A stretch of 64,000 nucleotides of DNA from Mesostigma viride (taxonomy: Eukaryota; Streptophyta; Mesostigmatophyceae; Mesostigmatales; Mesostigmataceae). Every line of letters begins with the position of its first letter. Position 1 is the stretch's first letter. The notes below the pieces were generated by a model. It was not told the DNA's origin, made no database searches, and saw nothing but the letters and a program-made list of their open reading frames with translations. Both the position numbers and the translations under genes were made by a program. Positions 48,934 to 60,779 of this stretch are shown here, piece after piece. The stretch covers positions 2,709,971-2,773,970 of the forward strand of contig RPFO01000072.1 of assembly GCA_009746045.1 (NCBI GenBank), written 5' to 3'.

Positions 48934-50294
48934 CTAGATGTATTAAATGATTCGATCACTGATTTTTATTTGGCAGGTTGCTCGCTTGAATCATCTCGAG
49001 GACAAAGTCGAGCACGAGGTCTTTTTCATATGCCAGCTTGCACCAGCATTGTGTGCCACTTATGAAAATTTGGCTTTGTTACAATCGCGTAGAAATGCAC
49101 CGCACTTTAGTAAGGAAGTGAGATGATGAGGCATCCGTCGAAAACGCAGGACTAAATTTTATATTTTTTTCTCAAAAACCGGTAGGCAAGTATTTGCCTT
49201 ACTCCAGTCATGAACGCAGTGCAACGCAGAGACGACCGCAGAAATGGCAGACCAAGCCTCCGACCAAGCCAAGTGCCCAAGAGTTTCGACTTTCGCCAGT
49301 AATAGCCAGTAATAATATGTTGCTTGGCTTTCAGCAAGGGCTTCAGCGCGCATCCTTGGGGCACGGCAAACAGCAGGAAAAGGTTCTTCATTCACGCCAA
49401 GGATCATCATGGCGGCATCGTCTGATACCGGCAGGAGGAAAAGAAAGGTTTCTCCAAGTCCTTACAGTTAGTTAGTTAGTTAGTTAGTTGAAAGTCCTTT
49501 TTCACTGTTCAGTAGTTAAATAAGTTTTACTGGAAGTCCGTCGTCTGTCGCTTGCCCAAACCCGGCCGAGGCGCCGACCCTCGAGGCCTCGACCCCGATC
49601 ATCAGTCAGGCTGTACGCAGTCAGTACTAGAAGTTAATCCCACTGACGCCAGTTGTCGCATCTGGTTGATGGCCTTCGTGATGGCGAATCGCGGAGATGT
49701 CAGATAGTCAGCTCTTTTAACTACACGCCACTAGTAACACAGATCCTCCCTCTTACAGTACCCACAGTTTCCCACAATCGAGATCGCGAGCTGACTCAGC
49801 CCAGCACGCTGAACCAGGGCTGAACAATCATGCACTTCAAGTGGGCCCATCTTCCCGCCTTTCACAGAACCGAGGTGCTACAAGGGGTACACGTACATGT
49901 AATATAGCGCGCGAACCAGGCAAAATAATGCCACAGCCAGCAGGTAGAGCTGCAGGAAGCCAGGCCAAAGCCGTTAACAAAATGCAATTAATCAACATTA
50001 CATCTGACATGGCGGGTGCCTCTGTCGAATGTCGCTAAGGAAATGCCTTGGTCGGGACGCCATGGCGATACAGGATCAATGACAGCAAAAACTGGAGGGC
50101 TTCCTATCCAAGTAGAGCTTCTTGGTCGTGACACATCGGCCTGATTTTCTGGTGATGCGGTTTTCCTAGATTGTAAACAGCCTTTCGAGCTTGTGCTGCG
50201 AACGAATATCCATAACTGTGGGGAGGCTTTTCGCTCTTCTCCACAGTTGGCTTAGCAACAAGCTGCATAAGCCCTTTGTACCTAATTCAATGCA
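48934..50294. other. Divergent intergenic region between protease and EME1-like genes
   Basis: These 1361 bp must hold both promoters. No TATA box can be defended. A (GTTA)n microsatellite of five to six units lies at about 49468-49490. Short open stretches here (for example 49159-49410 minus, 49841-50038 plus) have no recognisable protein. Start-codon contexts are CTAGATGG for the protease and TGCAATGGAG for the EME1-like gene. Confidence 0.6.
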
Positions 50295-52178
50295 ATGGAG
50301 GGCGACTATTCCGACGACGAGGAGCTTCTGAACGCTGGGTTGCGGCCCCTGGGGAAGAAACCGTCCCGCATTGAACCGTTTGTGGGCGATGTAAAGATCA
50401 TTCCATCAAGCTCGTGCCCGGTGAGGCCGGTAGATTGCACCCCCGCCAAATTGGCTAGCCGTTCCACGACCACAGTATTTATCGGCACGCCGTCTGGGAT
50501 TATCTACGTTTCCAGTGGAGACACACCTGCGCGCCCGCAGTTCCATGAAAAGGGAGGCGACGAACCCACGGGGGACGCATTCCATCCCTCTTCGTCCATT
50601 GGTGGACCCCGGCCAGCCGGTCCTGCGGGGAAGGGGCAAAATACATATGGGAATGTGATCAGTCTCCTGGATTCCGATGACGACAGTTGCGACCTGCAAC
50701 TCGTGGGATCAGCGAACCCGATACATCGCGGCGCCAGTGACAAGAGTACGGCCCCACCCAAGCCAGCTACGGGATCTTCTTCCCAGGGTGCTCCCTCGTC
50801 CTCTGGGTCATCACCTACCCCTGCTGGCCCACGCGCAAACACTACCGGTTGCATGTCTACAGAAAATGGGGCTTCGTCCAGCGGCGTCCTCCACATGCCA
50901 CTGCCGCCGCGACCCTCGCGTGCTGACGTGTGCCCCTCCCAACCCTCCTTTGCGGACGCCAGTGAGAAGAGCTACCCCCTGGACACCCTGGGCCGAGCAC
51001 GCAAGTGCTCACCCTTGCATGGTGATGATTGCAGTGGTGGTGATGATGAGGAGGAGGAGGACGACAAGGATGGCATGGGCAGACATGGAGGAGGATCGAT
51101 GGACCGGGATGCCGATGTCCTGGACGTGCAGATGTCACGTGACTGGTCACCGCCACCCTACCCACCGTCCCCCTTGTCCCCAGGGGAAGGCTGTGAGGAG
51201 CTCCCTGGGGGGACGGGTCCAACCAATCACAAGCTCCCGGTGACCGTTCGGACACCTAGCAAGCTGGCTGTGGTGGGTCGAACAGATGACAATGTGCCCG
51301 GTGGGCGCGAACCCATCTCTGTGCTCTCCTCGCCCTCAGCTTCCCCCGCGTCGTCTCCCTCGCGTTCCCTCTCGCCGCTCCACCCACCGCTGGTCCCCAG
51401 TTCCCGGGATACCATCTCGCAGAGGAGGCTGCGCCCGCTGGTCCGCCCGGACGATGACGATGATGATGCTGATGATGGTCACGACCCCGACGATGATGGC
51501 AATGATGGTATGACGGCTTCCGGAGGGGATTGGAACCTGGGGGTGCCTGTATCTGGCGCGGTGGCCCGGGATGGGTGCGCCCGGGATCCCTCGGGCATTG
51601 ATGGCCAGAAGGCGGTGTCAGATACGCACCAATCGTTAGCCGGCAGGGGCGGCATGGAGGGCGCAGCGGGCCGCTTTGTGACTTTGTCTTGTGAGTTTGG
51701 GGAGGATGATGACCATGATGACGACGACGAGGATGGTGATGGCATCGGTGGTCGGTTCAAGTCGCTACTGCACCGAAACGCAGCGCCAGGTGGCGCGTTC
51801 ACCGCGGGCGGGTCCTCCACCGGGCCCACAAGTAACTATAGCGATACTGTATACGCGCGGAAAGGCGGTAACGGCACGGCTCATGCTGCTCCCGTGGCGT
51901 CTCAGTATGGGGCTTGTAATACTTCTGGCGTACCGATTGTGGAAGGAGCCGGAAACAGCTCGGCCGGGGGCCAGGCAGCTGTCAAACGTCGCAAGCTTGG
52001 GGACGACAAGGCGGCCGCGAAGGAGGCGGCCAAGGAGGCAGCAAGGGAGGCTAAAGAGGTGGCCAAGAAAGAGAAGGCGGAGGCAAAGGCGCGGGAGAAG
52101 GAGCGCAAGGCCAAGGAGGCGGAGGAGCGGCGCGAGGCGTTGAGGAAGAGCCGGGAGGCGGCCAAGGCCGACAAGGAG
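50295..52178 (+). CDS. EME1: EME1-like exon 1: disordered acidic N-terminus and Lys/Glu helix
   Basis: A 1884-nt exon ending in phase 0 at GAG|GTGGGT. It holds several Asp-rich runs from GAT/GAC repeats (about 51,023-51,075, 51,449-51,510 and 51,697-51,745), Ser/Pro-rich stretches, and a C-terminal helix of Lys, Glu, Ala and Arg starting around VKRRKLGDDKAAAKEAAKEA. This helix resembles the charged segment before the ERCC4 fold in other EME1 proteins. Confidence 0.8.
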
Positions 52179-55100
52179 GTGGGTGTTGTCAGCCGTAATA
52201 AGACTTGCGTTCTTTTGGAAATGTGTATCGTGAACTTTTCATGCCGAAAAGTAGCCGCCCAGGGTCTCAGTATTCCTGGCCCTGTGTGTTGTTTTTGTTG
52301 CCTACTCCTTGCCTACTCCCATGACACAGCACGAGAAGGAGAACCACACCTCAACTGTCTGGTTGATTGCCTCCACGGTGTGTCCTCTGGTTCATCGCCT
52401 CACAGCCCGAGAAGGAGAACTGCGGTTTGGCTTGTTTGCCTTGTTTGCCTTGTTTTCCTCATGTCGGACAGCGAGAGAAGGAGAACCGCGGCGCCGAGCG
52501 CGAGCTGCGCCGCCGGCTGGGTGGGCGCGACGCCGCGCAGGACCTGACCATCCTCCTGGACGCGGCCGTGCTGGCCAAGGAGAAGATCGGGTGTGAGTAC
52601 ATGCATGAGGAAGTCAGTAGCTAAAAGAGCCAAGGTATAGGGGCTGTGAGTGGGTGGAAAGAGAAAAACGGGTGTCAGTGGGCATGAGGAAATCAGTGGC
52701 CATAAAGCAAAAGTTATAGGCCTGTGAGTGGGTGCGAGCAGGCGGTTGGGTGTGAGTGGGCGCGGGGAGAGGCTGGGTGATGCCTGGCACCGCTTTAGAG
52801 GTGTGAGTGGGCATGAGGGGATGTTTAGGTGTGACAAGTCAAATGGAGCCGTGCGGGAGAATGTTACTACGGATGTGATGGTGGTGTAGGATGCTCTACG
52901 AGGTATCTCCTGAGTTGTATTTGCTGTGGTGCCTGGTACTGGTAATTGGTTGCCCTGGTCTTGGTCTGTGGCATGGCCGCCCATTCTGGTCACCACCCAT
53001 TCTGAACACACCCTTACGCGCTGTGTCCTGTTCGCTATTCTCGTGTTCCTCTCCCTGTGTTTCTACCACTTCATCTGCTAGCAATAGTGTACTCCTTTTC
53101 ACCCTGTAAATGAAGGCTTCCGGTGGACTGTGCCTGGTCGCTCCAGTCACGCACAGAGGCTTCTGCTTTCTCTAGGATATCTGTATGCCTAAAGAATATA
53201 CTAAATATTCACCGTTGCAACGCCCGTGTCATGGTAATCGTTGTCAGGTAGGGGGGTCAGGCGACCTTCTGTGCACACTAGCCTAGCTCATCCTGTACAA
53301 GTAACATCCTGAACAACACCCTCCGGTACAAGTGACATCCTGAACAAGTAACTGTGTAAATAGGACATCGCTACGCCGTTTACGCCAAATATCCTAATAC
53401 ACGATATTCTGAAATATACTTTTATGATCGCTGCCCGGGCGCGAGCAGGCGAGCTCCTGCGCACGCTGGACGAGACGGAGTACCCGCGTGAGGTGCGGCA
53501 GAATAAGCTTCCAGGAACGATCGAGTGGCATCGGCGGCGGACTCTGCCCGATGGCAGCGTCATCCAGGTACGTGCCCATGTAATACCTGCGGAGAAAGGG
53601 AGGGAGGGAGGGAGGGAGGGAGGGAGGGAGGGAGGGAGGGAGGGAGGGAGGGAGGGAGGGAGGGAGGGAGGGAGGGAGGGAGGGAGGGAGGGAGGGAGGG
53701 AGGGAGGGAGGGAGGGAGGGAGGGAGGGAGGGAGGGAGGCAGGGAGGCAGGGAGGGAGGGAGGGAGGGAGGGAGGGAGGGAGTGTGCACGGGGGTCGCTT
53801 ACCAGATGACATACCGGCACGTGCAAACTTCCTGACATGCTTCCCTTTATGGATTGTATGTGTGCATGTATTAATTGTATACTATTATTGTATGTATAAG
53901 TGGGGTTACCTGCCCACGCAGTGTACGGCAAGTGCTCACAGTGCATAGGGCTCGCCCACGCAGTGAACCGCCGGTACAAAGGGCTCCGCGGCCCACATAG
54001 TTGCCAGCAGGTATTGCCTGGTGGCATCGACCTGCCACCTCACCTGCACCTACCTGCCACCCCATTGTTTGCAGAGCCCTGGCCTTGGCTGCCAGGGATG
54101 GGCGAGGTAGTTAGCAGGATCGCCAGTACAGCCTGATCTTATGCCGCCACTGCTCCCACGATGCCTCCTTTTACTATGAGCTTTGAGCCCTACACAGGAG
54201 CGCATGGCACACATATAAGATAGATGGTGCCGGTGTATGATGGCCCTTATGCTATTGCCGCTCTCACAATGACCCTTTCTTACGCCCATCATTATGGTCG
54301 GTCTTATACACACCAGCTGGAGCACGCGGCCCACCGCTACAATCGCCTCCCTCACGCTGTGCGTCATCCCTTATGCTGTCATCCCTCACGCTGTGCGTCA
54401 TCCCTTATGCTGTCATCCCTCACGCTGTGCGTCATCCCTTATGCTGTCATCCCTCACGCTGTGCGTCATCCCTTATGCTGTCATCCATCACGCTGTGCAT
54501 CATTGTTTGTCCCACAACGCCTCCGTCATACCATCAACCGCACACCTGACCAGGCGCACGCGGCCCATTTCTGGGGTTGCCCTGATACAGCTGCTGGCCC
54601 CCTTCCCATGCGCCTTATGCTGCTTATTGCTTATGCCCCCCTTCTAATGCGCCTTGCGATGCCTTTTGTTTATGCCCCCCTTCTAATGCGCCTTGCGATG
54701 CCTTTTGTTTAGGCCCCCCTTCTAATGCGCCTTGCCATGCCTATTGTTTATGCCCCCCCTTCTAATGCGCCTTGCGATGCCTTTTGTTCATGCGCCCGCG
54801 TGGCCCCCCACCACCAGGAGCGTGTGGCGCACGTCGCCTTCCTGTACAGCGGGGAGGAGTTTGGGCGCGTGCTCTACGGGCGTGAGCCAGCACTAGATGC
54901 GTGCGTGCGGCGTGCGGTGGAGGCCTACCCTGGCCACGTCATCAGCCTGGTGGTGTCGGGCCTGGTGCCCTACCTGCGCAGCTGGTACGCCGGAATACGT
55001 GAACTAGTGACCTACAATAGTAGCGTACGCCAGAATACGTGAACTAGTACTTACGCCGGACTACAGGTGACGTATTATTTTCACAGGCAGGCCAGGATAC

Positions 55101-58100
55101 ATAAATAAACAAAGTTTATTAATTGAGCAGAGAAGGTGTGCAGGTGAACAATTCGAAATAAATCTTGGAATGGCCGCATAGATATCATTATACTCTACCA
55201 TAATATCAAAATAATCATGATATAATCATAAGGGGTATAGTATGCTAATTGTATTATAGTAGCTGATGATCATGGCTGGTACACAAGGAACGATAGTCCC
55301 GATCTTGTGGGTAAGCACCATCGGCAACCATGCCATGATCATCACTTGCATACAGTCACCCTGTGTCCTGCGCTTGGGGATGTCTTATCGCAGGGCTTCA
55401 CTTCCCAGCGCATGTTCGCAGTGCATTATCTTTTCTTGGTCCCTGCTTGTATGTCCATACCTGAACCCTGCGTGACTGTGTCTGACTCAACTTCTGCCTC
55501 GTTAGCACGATGTCGTTAATTGATCCCGGAACGAGCTGTATTCACGTAAAGGCAGTACATGTATGAGATACGTGCTCTCTTATAATTGATCACTGATTTT
55601 ATCTCCTCGATAATTTTTGTTTGATTCTATTTGATCTCATCCCCTCGCAGCAAGCAAAAGGAGTGGAAGGCTGGGGGCACCGGCGGCAGCGCGCCGGACA
55701 TAGACGCAATGCTGGCACACCTCACGGTGGCCCACGGCGCGGCCAAGGTGAAGCACTTCCTGGCGCTTGACGCGGCCGACGCGGCGGATCATGTGGTGCA
55801 GCTCGCCAAGTGCATGGCGCAGGCGCCTTACCGGTAAGTCGGGGACTACGGAACGTAGCCACCTTGAAGAGTTTACTCGAGAAGCCTGGGGCATTCGGTT
55901 GACATCACAGCAAATACCTGCTACCCGGGCTCTAGAGACTCATCCTGCATCCTGTATCGCTGCTGGGCAATGTTGCAAATCATGAGGGCTGGTTCATGGG
56001 AACACGCCGCATCATCCACGACAGGGTCGACAGGGGTGTTGCAGCCACATCGTCGATGGGCTTCAAGCGCGCAACCTGCGTACCCTGCAGTGTGATGACC
56101 AGTCCGTCACACGGTCTCCACGCAGCTGCGCAACACAACAGCCAACAAGTACCTAAACAAGATGGGTCATCAGCTCGCCCATTGTCTGCGCAAAGCACCA
56201 CCTTCCTAGCTGGCTATAAATAAATAATGAGATCAATAAGTTGCTCTTGGGCTGCCCCGGTGGCCGTGTGGCTGATTTGATTAGTGGTGTCCACGTGCCC
56301 ATGCTGGGGGTGTGGGGGGGGGCCTTGATTTAAAAACTTGTCAGAGAACAAGTGATGCATGCTTTTTGTTATTAGAAAAAGAAGGTCGCCATAAGAGGGT
56401 GGGTCTACGGCTGTTAGGTGATATAGGGAAGCATTACAAGGCGATAGGGATCTAATCTACCACACTGGAACAAGCATGACCTCTCTTTCAAAGGTGCGCA
56501 TGTTTGGCTGCAAATTTGGCTCCGTTGTCTACTGCATGTTTGGCTTTATGTTTGGCTACGTGCTGGGCTATGCCTTGGCGATTTCTTGACGTGTGACCTG
56601 CCCCATTTGAACGGAAAGGAACTAGAGAGGAAGTCGCTCTAGTCCATTTCCTGTTTAAGCCTCAGGCTGACATAGTAAGCTTCATAACGATACTACAGTG
56701 ATAATAATAACTCTACGGTTTAGTTTACGACTTCCGGCTGTCGGCTGTGGCCTTACGGCTTACGGATTGCATGTCAATCTGCATGACGCCGTGTCACGTG
56801 TGGCATTCTTCTTTCTCGTGATGCTGGCATTCCCGCAGAACGGACATGAAGTTCCTCAAGGTCTTCGGCTCGGCACACGCCAGCACGTCGCGAGTGGTGG
56901 AACACCAGGACGGCCAGTGCGGCAGCTGGTAAGCCTGTACTTACCTGAAGTGGGCCTTCTCTATCTGGTCAGCCTGTACTTACCAGAACAGGGCTTCTCT
57001 CTCTCTTGTAAGCATGCACGTAGTGGCAAGGGCAGACGGAACCACGCTGTGTGCACATGCGAGAGACATGCGGGCGAGGGTCGCAATCGGAGGCGGACCT
57101 TGTCTATCACCTCGTCGTTGCCCTTACGATCCTTTCTTCCTTTCGGAGGCTCCGTTCCCTCTCGTCCCATTATCATCGTCAAGTGCCGTGCATGCATGAT
57201 TGTGGCATCCTACCCCGGCCCCTAAATTGGCCCGTGCGATGCCCCTTGCCTCGCCTCTCACCGCCCGTGCCGTGCATGCACCACCGCCCATGCCGTGCAT
57301 GCATGATCTCTCTCATCTTCCCCTCCGTGCACCATGCCCCTCACCGCGCTGCGCTATCTATGCCTCTCACCGTGGTGGTCTGTCTATGCCTCTCACCAGG
57401 GCCGCTATGCTGAACACCATCCAGGGCAGCGGTGACCGCTCCGCGCGCGCCATCGCAAAGGCCTTCCCTTCGCTACGGCACCTCATGGACGCATACGCCG
57501 CGCTGCCGGACGATGCGGTGAGCGACGGAAGATTTGGTGCATCCGCCCGCACGCCCGTGTCCTCCACCGCCAGCACGCACGTGTCCTCCATCGCCCGTGT
57601 CCTCCATCGCCCGTGTCCTCCACCGCCCGTGTCCTCCATCGCCCGTGTCCTCCACCGCCAGCACGCCCGTGTCCTCCATCGCCAGCACACTCGTAAACTA
57701 TCCTCCATCACTAGTACATTCGTACACTAGTATAAGCTATGGTGTGTTACAGTGTTCTCTCGTGTATGCTGGAATATCCTCCGTAGCGTGGCCTGCTCAT
57801 GCAGCACGTCCTTGTGTTGCATTGCATCATCCGTGGTATGAGGGGTCCTGTCAGAGACTGCCAGGAAATGGTTGTGGGATGGGCACTGGGCAGACATCGA
57901 CAAAATGCAAAGACTGGTCTGTAACCCCTCCTGTGACTTGGCGGAATACCTGGGACCCATCGCTTTTCAATTCATTATGGGTTGGCAGTAGGGTTGCCTC
58001 TCCTGGTCGATTTGCTGCTGCTGTCTGCATGCACCAGTACAACACTAAGATACCAGGCTCGTCTCCCCTCCCCCTCCCCCCCCCCCCCCCTCCCCCTCCC

Positions 58101-58512
58101 CCTCCCCCTCCCCCTCCCCCCCCCCTCCCCCCCCCCCTCCCCCCTCCCCCCTCCCCCCTCCCCCTCCCCCCTCCCCCCTCCCCCCTCCCCCCTCCCCCTC
58201 CCCCTCCCCCTCCCCCTCCCCTCCCCCCTCCCCCTCTCCTCTCTTCCCCCCCCCCCCCCCTCTCCTGCCACCACCATCACAACTACCGGAATCTTTGGAA
58301 TCGTGGTGCAGGCTCGGGTGAGAGTGCTCGCCACCCTAGAAAAGGAGGCGCCAACGGATACAGTGCAGTACTGCGTGCGCAAGGTGGGCGAGGTGGCCGC
58401 GCGGAGGGTGCTGATGCTGCTCACCGCCACCGACCCCTGCCTGCCATTTGGCAGCTCAGGAACCGCCACCACCGCAGGCCCAGACGCGGCAGAGGAACTC
58501 GAGGAAGCTTGA
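50295..58512 (+). CDS. EME1: EME1-like subunit of the MUS81-EME1 crossover junction endonuclease, 8 exons, 960 aa
   Basis: Proposed exons: 50295-52178, 52472-52592, 53449-53567, 54818-54984, 55651-55833, 56839-56928, 57400-57517, 58312-58512. All junctions are GT/AG and in phase, 2883 nt in total. Residues 1-628 are low-complexity and acidic, with VISLLDSDDD at 121-130, a good SUMO-interaction motif. A long Lys/Glu/Ala helix (about 565-660) leads into an ERCC4-like nuclease fold (DLTILLD, LPGTIEWHRR, HVAFLYSGEEFGRVL). Residues about 855-895 form a helix-hairpin-helix (AAMLNTIQGSGDRSARAIAK). The nuclease ERKxxxD motif is absent, as expected for the non-catalytic EME1 partner rather than MUS81 or XPF. 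In the nucleus it would pair with MUS81 to cleave branched recombination and replication intermediates. The start is the first in-frame ATG. The N-terminus is about twice the usual length. Confidence 0.83.
52472..53567 (+). CDS. EME1: EME1-like exons 2-3: start of the ERCC4-like fold
   Basis: Exon 2 (52472-52592) encodes REKENRGAERELRRRLGG, then DLTILLDAAVLAKEKIG, ending in phase 1 at a strong GTGAGT donor. Exon 3 (53449-53567) completes a Cys codon and gives ELLRTLDE and QNKLPGTIEWHRRRTLPDGS. Intron 2 (52593-53448) shows degenerate GTGAGTGGG-type phrases but no gene. Confidence 0.8.
53598..53783. repeat. (GGGA)n array, about 46 units, EME1-like intron 3
   Basis: Almost pure GGGA on the transcribed-sense strand, with two GGCA interruptions near 53738-53749. 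Runs of three guanines every four bases are the classic form for G-quadruplexes in DNA or pre-mRNA. Apparent Leu-Pro-Pro-Ser and Gly-Arg-Glu frames here are artefacts. Confidence 0.95.
54347..54500. repeat. 34-bp minisatellite, about 4 copies, EME1-like intron 3
   Basis: Units start CCCTCACGCTGTGCGTCATC and continue CCTTATGCTGTCAT, with period 34 bp at 54361, 54395, 54429 and 54463. Confidence 0.9.
54636..54795. repeat. 39-40-bp minisatellite, 4 copies, EME1-like intron 3
   Basis: Units contain CTTCTAATGCGCCTTGC.AT and CCTTTTGTTTATGCCCCC. The last copy ends 25 bp before the exon 4 acceptor. Confidence 0.88.
54818..56928 (+). CDS. EME1: EME1-like exons 4-6: remainder of the nuclease-like fold
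   Basis: Exon 4 (54818-54984) encodes ERVAHVAFLYSGEEFGRVL and VISLVVSGLVPYLRS. Exon 5 (55651-55833) encodes KQKEWKAGG and ends AKCMAQAPYR, matching the EME1 phrase before the linker. Exon 6 (56839-56928) encodes DMKFLKVFG and GQCGSW. Introns 4 (54985-55650) and 5 (55834-56838) hold no recognisable gene; intron 4 starts with two near copies of GTACGCC.GAATACGTGAAC. Confidence 0.75.
57400..58512 (+). CDS. EME1: EME1-like exons 7-8: helix-hairpin-helix and C-terminus
   Basis: Exon 7 (57400-57517) completes the Trp codon of exon 6 and encodes the hairpin-helix segment ending LMDAYAALPDDA. Exon 8 (58312-58512) encodes ARVRVLATLEKEAPTD and an acidic tail ending TGA at 58510-58512. The exon 8 acceptor follows a 200-bp C-rich tract. 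Confidence 0.8.
57550..57712. repeat. 16-bp minisatellite in EME1-like intron 7
   Basis: Units of CCCGTGTCCTCCATCG or CCCGTGTCCTCCACCG are mixed with a CCAGCACGC-containing variant. The array starts about 35 bp after the exon 7 donor. Confidence 0.85.
58061..58263. repeat. 200-bp C-rich (CCCCCT)n tract before the last EME1-like acceptor
   Basis: Runs of C broken by single Ts, in intron 7, ending about 48 bp before exon 8. The complementary strand is a string of G-runs. Confidence 0.95.
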
Positions 58513-58715
58513 GGATTGCCCATCGCAAGGAAACCGCGCATCCTGGCCATATTGCGTCTGTTCGAGCTGCGCGCTGAGCTGTCACGTTTTTCGCGTACCG
58601 GCACTAGGCAGCATTTGGTTTGCTATTTGCTGCCTGCCTCGATGATATTGTGTCGAAGTGTGATCTGGCAATTTGAACTAGACGAATGCTGATGCGAAGA
58701 ATCTTGTCACTTTAA

Positions 58716-58720
58716 TGTAA
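58716..58720 (+). terminator. Poly(A) signal TGTAA of the EME1-like gene
   Basis: TGTAA lies about 204 nt after the TGA stop, before the retroelement island begins. Confidence 0.55.
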
Positions 58721-58801
58721 TCGGTTCCTATCTGACCCGAGTTGCGAGTATAACATGCTGCTACATACTTAACCTTAGCACAAGGGACCATAAAGTGCCT
58801 G

Positions 58802-59270
<469 letters not shown>

Positions 59271-59275
<5 letters not shown>

Positions 59276-59600
59276 CTGCTTGCGTGCATGTCATGCGCAT
59301 AATAGGCATGCCACGGAGTACTATGAGCACTGATCTCGTTAGAAATATGATTACACGAGAATACAAACAGACAAAGGTCATCTGCATCATGCCCCAACCA
59401 CATAGTTCGATCCGGAGACGTCCGTCCTATAGTCAGCAAAATTGGTGCGAGAGGTCCCCAGTTCGATTCCGGCCTGGATTCATTTGCAGATCGCGTTTTT
59501 CCGCGTTTTCCGCGGACCGGCACTGAACGCAAATGGTTTTCACCTTTGCGGCGTGCCAAATCAGAATATAGTTGTCCCTTTGATATAACGTGCACTAGAT
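59271..59600 (-). mobile_element. Second copy of the SINE-like element, interrupted by a 162-bp repeat
   Basis: On the minus strand it begins ATCTAGTGC near 59,595 and ends with ACTCCGTGGCATGCC and GCGCATGACA next to the tetranucleotide array, as in the copy at 506-639. Between its 5' end and the shared GGGGCATGATGCAGA part sits the 162-bp repeat at 59409-59570. Confidence 0.65.
59409..59570 (+). mobile_element. 162-bp dispersed repeat with tRNA-type B box (SINE candidate)
   Basis: Nearly identical in inverted orientation to 63358-63519, with only two or three differences. It contains AGTTCGATTCC (59460-59470), one base off the RNA polymerase III B-box consensus. An A-box-like CAGCAAAATTGG lies at 59434-59445, but only 14 bp separate the two, too close for a true tRNA. 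Most likely a decayed tRNA-derived SINE. Confidence 0.6.
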
Positions 59601-59702
59601 GGGGCCGGATAGTAACCCTCATCCGAGCTGGACATCCTCTATTGTACTGGCAGACGAGACGGTAGTGTAGTGGCTATCCTCAGGGGAAATATGCTGACCT
59701 CC

Positions 59703-60415
59703 GCCGCTGGTGGAGCAACCCCGCCCTACCCCGGATCGTCAAGCGTGACCTCTTCAAGGTCGTCATTCTGACGATCCTGACCTACGGCGCCGAGACGTGG
59801 GCACTGACGCAGGAGCTGGAGCAACGACTCGACGGCGCCGTCACCAAGATGCTGCGCCAGGCCCTTAACATCCCCTTTGGTTTGCACATTAGTAATGAGG
59901 ATTTGTACGCTGATTTGCCCTATGTTTCCCACATTATTAGGCACAGGCGCCTGGGCCTAGCCGGGCACCTGGCCCGCACAGATCAGGTAGATACATCAGA
60001 TAGACTAGCTGGCACCAAGCCCGCCCAGCCTGGGCGATATGTCCTCACCTGGCGTGCCCCCGGCCGCGCGCGGCAGGGCCGCCACCCGTGGACTTTTCGT
60101 GATAGACTCGGCATGGACATGTGCTACACTAGACGTGACGGGCTCACCCCCGGGCAGCCTCCTGGTTTGTCTGTAATATGGAGGCAGATGGTGCGCAAGG
60201 ATAGATGGCAAGTAGTGATGAAGGAGACCACCCCCAAGCCTGTGGGGGCTCCGCGTGTGACCAAGTATGGCATTCATAGCGATTCGGGCCGCGGTGCCCA
60301 CACCCCTGTAACTAGGACCTAGATAGCTTATACCATCCATTCCATCCCATGTTCCCCTCCCACTGAGGACTTATGCTCACGTGACGCAGTCACGTGTCTA
60401 TTAATTAATTAATTA
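59703..60415 (+). mobile_element. 5'-truncated LINE: C-terminal end of a reverse transcriptase ORF
   Basis: A frame open to TAG at 60320-60322 encodes LFKVVILTILTYGAETWALT, then RLDGAVTKMLRQALNI, ISNEDLYADL and RRLGLAGHLARTDQ. This is the typical region after the polymerase domain in L1/RTE-type LINE ORF2 proteins. It ends in a (TTAA)n tail at about 60,401-60,416. The perfect 12-bp duplication ATGCTGACCTCC flanks it at 59691-59702 and 60416-60427. The 5' truncation with a target-site duplication is the signature of target-primed reverse transcription. Dead copy. Confidence 0.85.
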
Positions 60416-60427
60416 ATGCTGACCTCC

Positions 60428-60779
60428 ACCTGTTGACTTCTACCCTAGCTGGCTAGCAATGGGCCGCGGGGGCCGTGACCGGAGACAACAGGATCGTACC
60501 CTTCAGGAACTAGGTGCTCGGTATTGCCGGGTTTGCTGGCGATGGGTTTGCGGGCCCAGTCGGCTGGCCGGGCAAGGACGATGGCCTGTGGGTTGGTCTG
60601 GGAGCCGGAAGCTCATTTTCCAAACCTCGTTTTGCTTTTGGAGTCGTCATAGCTGTCACGTGCGTAACTTTTTCGATACTGCGTTTCAGCCGTAGCCGAT
60701 TATACTGGCAAGTGCGTGACTTTAAAAGGCGCATCGAATGCAAGTGATCTGACTGAATTTGGGACTCAGACGCAAAACT
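60428..60779. other. No recognised feature
   Basis: GC-rich at first, then mixed. Short open stretches on both strands carry no motif I recognise. Confidence 0.5.

Noticed and set aside
49159-49475. Small genes in the divergent intergenic region
   Set aside because: Overlapping frames on both strands with no motif, codon bias or signal peptide to support them.
53288-54027. Leu-Pro-Pro-Ser and Gly-Arg-Glu frames
   Set aside because: Translations of the (GGGA)n microsatellite.
50295-58512. MUS81 or XPF instead of EME1
   Set aside because: No ERKxxxD nuclease motif, no helicase region and a single C-terminal helix-hairpin-helix; spacing fits EME1.
59434-59475. Functional tRNA gene
   Set aside because: The B box is good, but the A-box candidate is only 14 bp upstream, the T-arm stem does not pair well, and no acceptor stem is visible.
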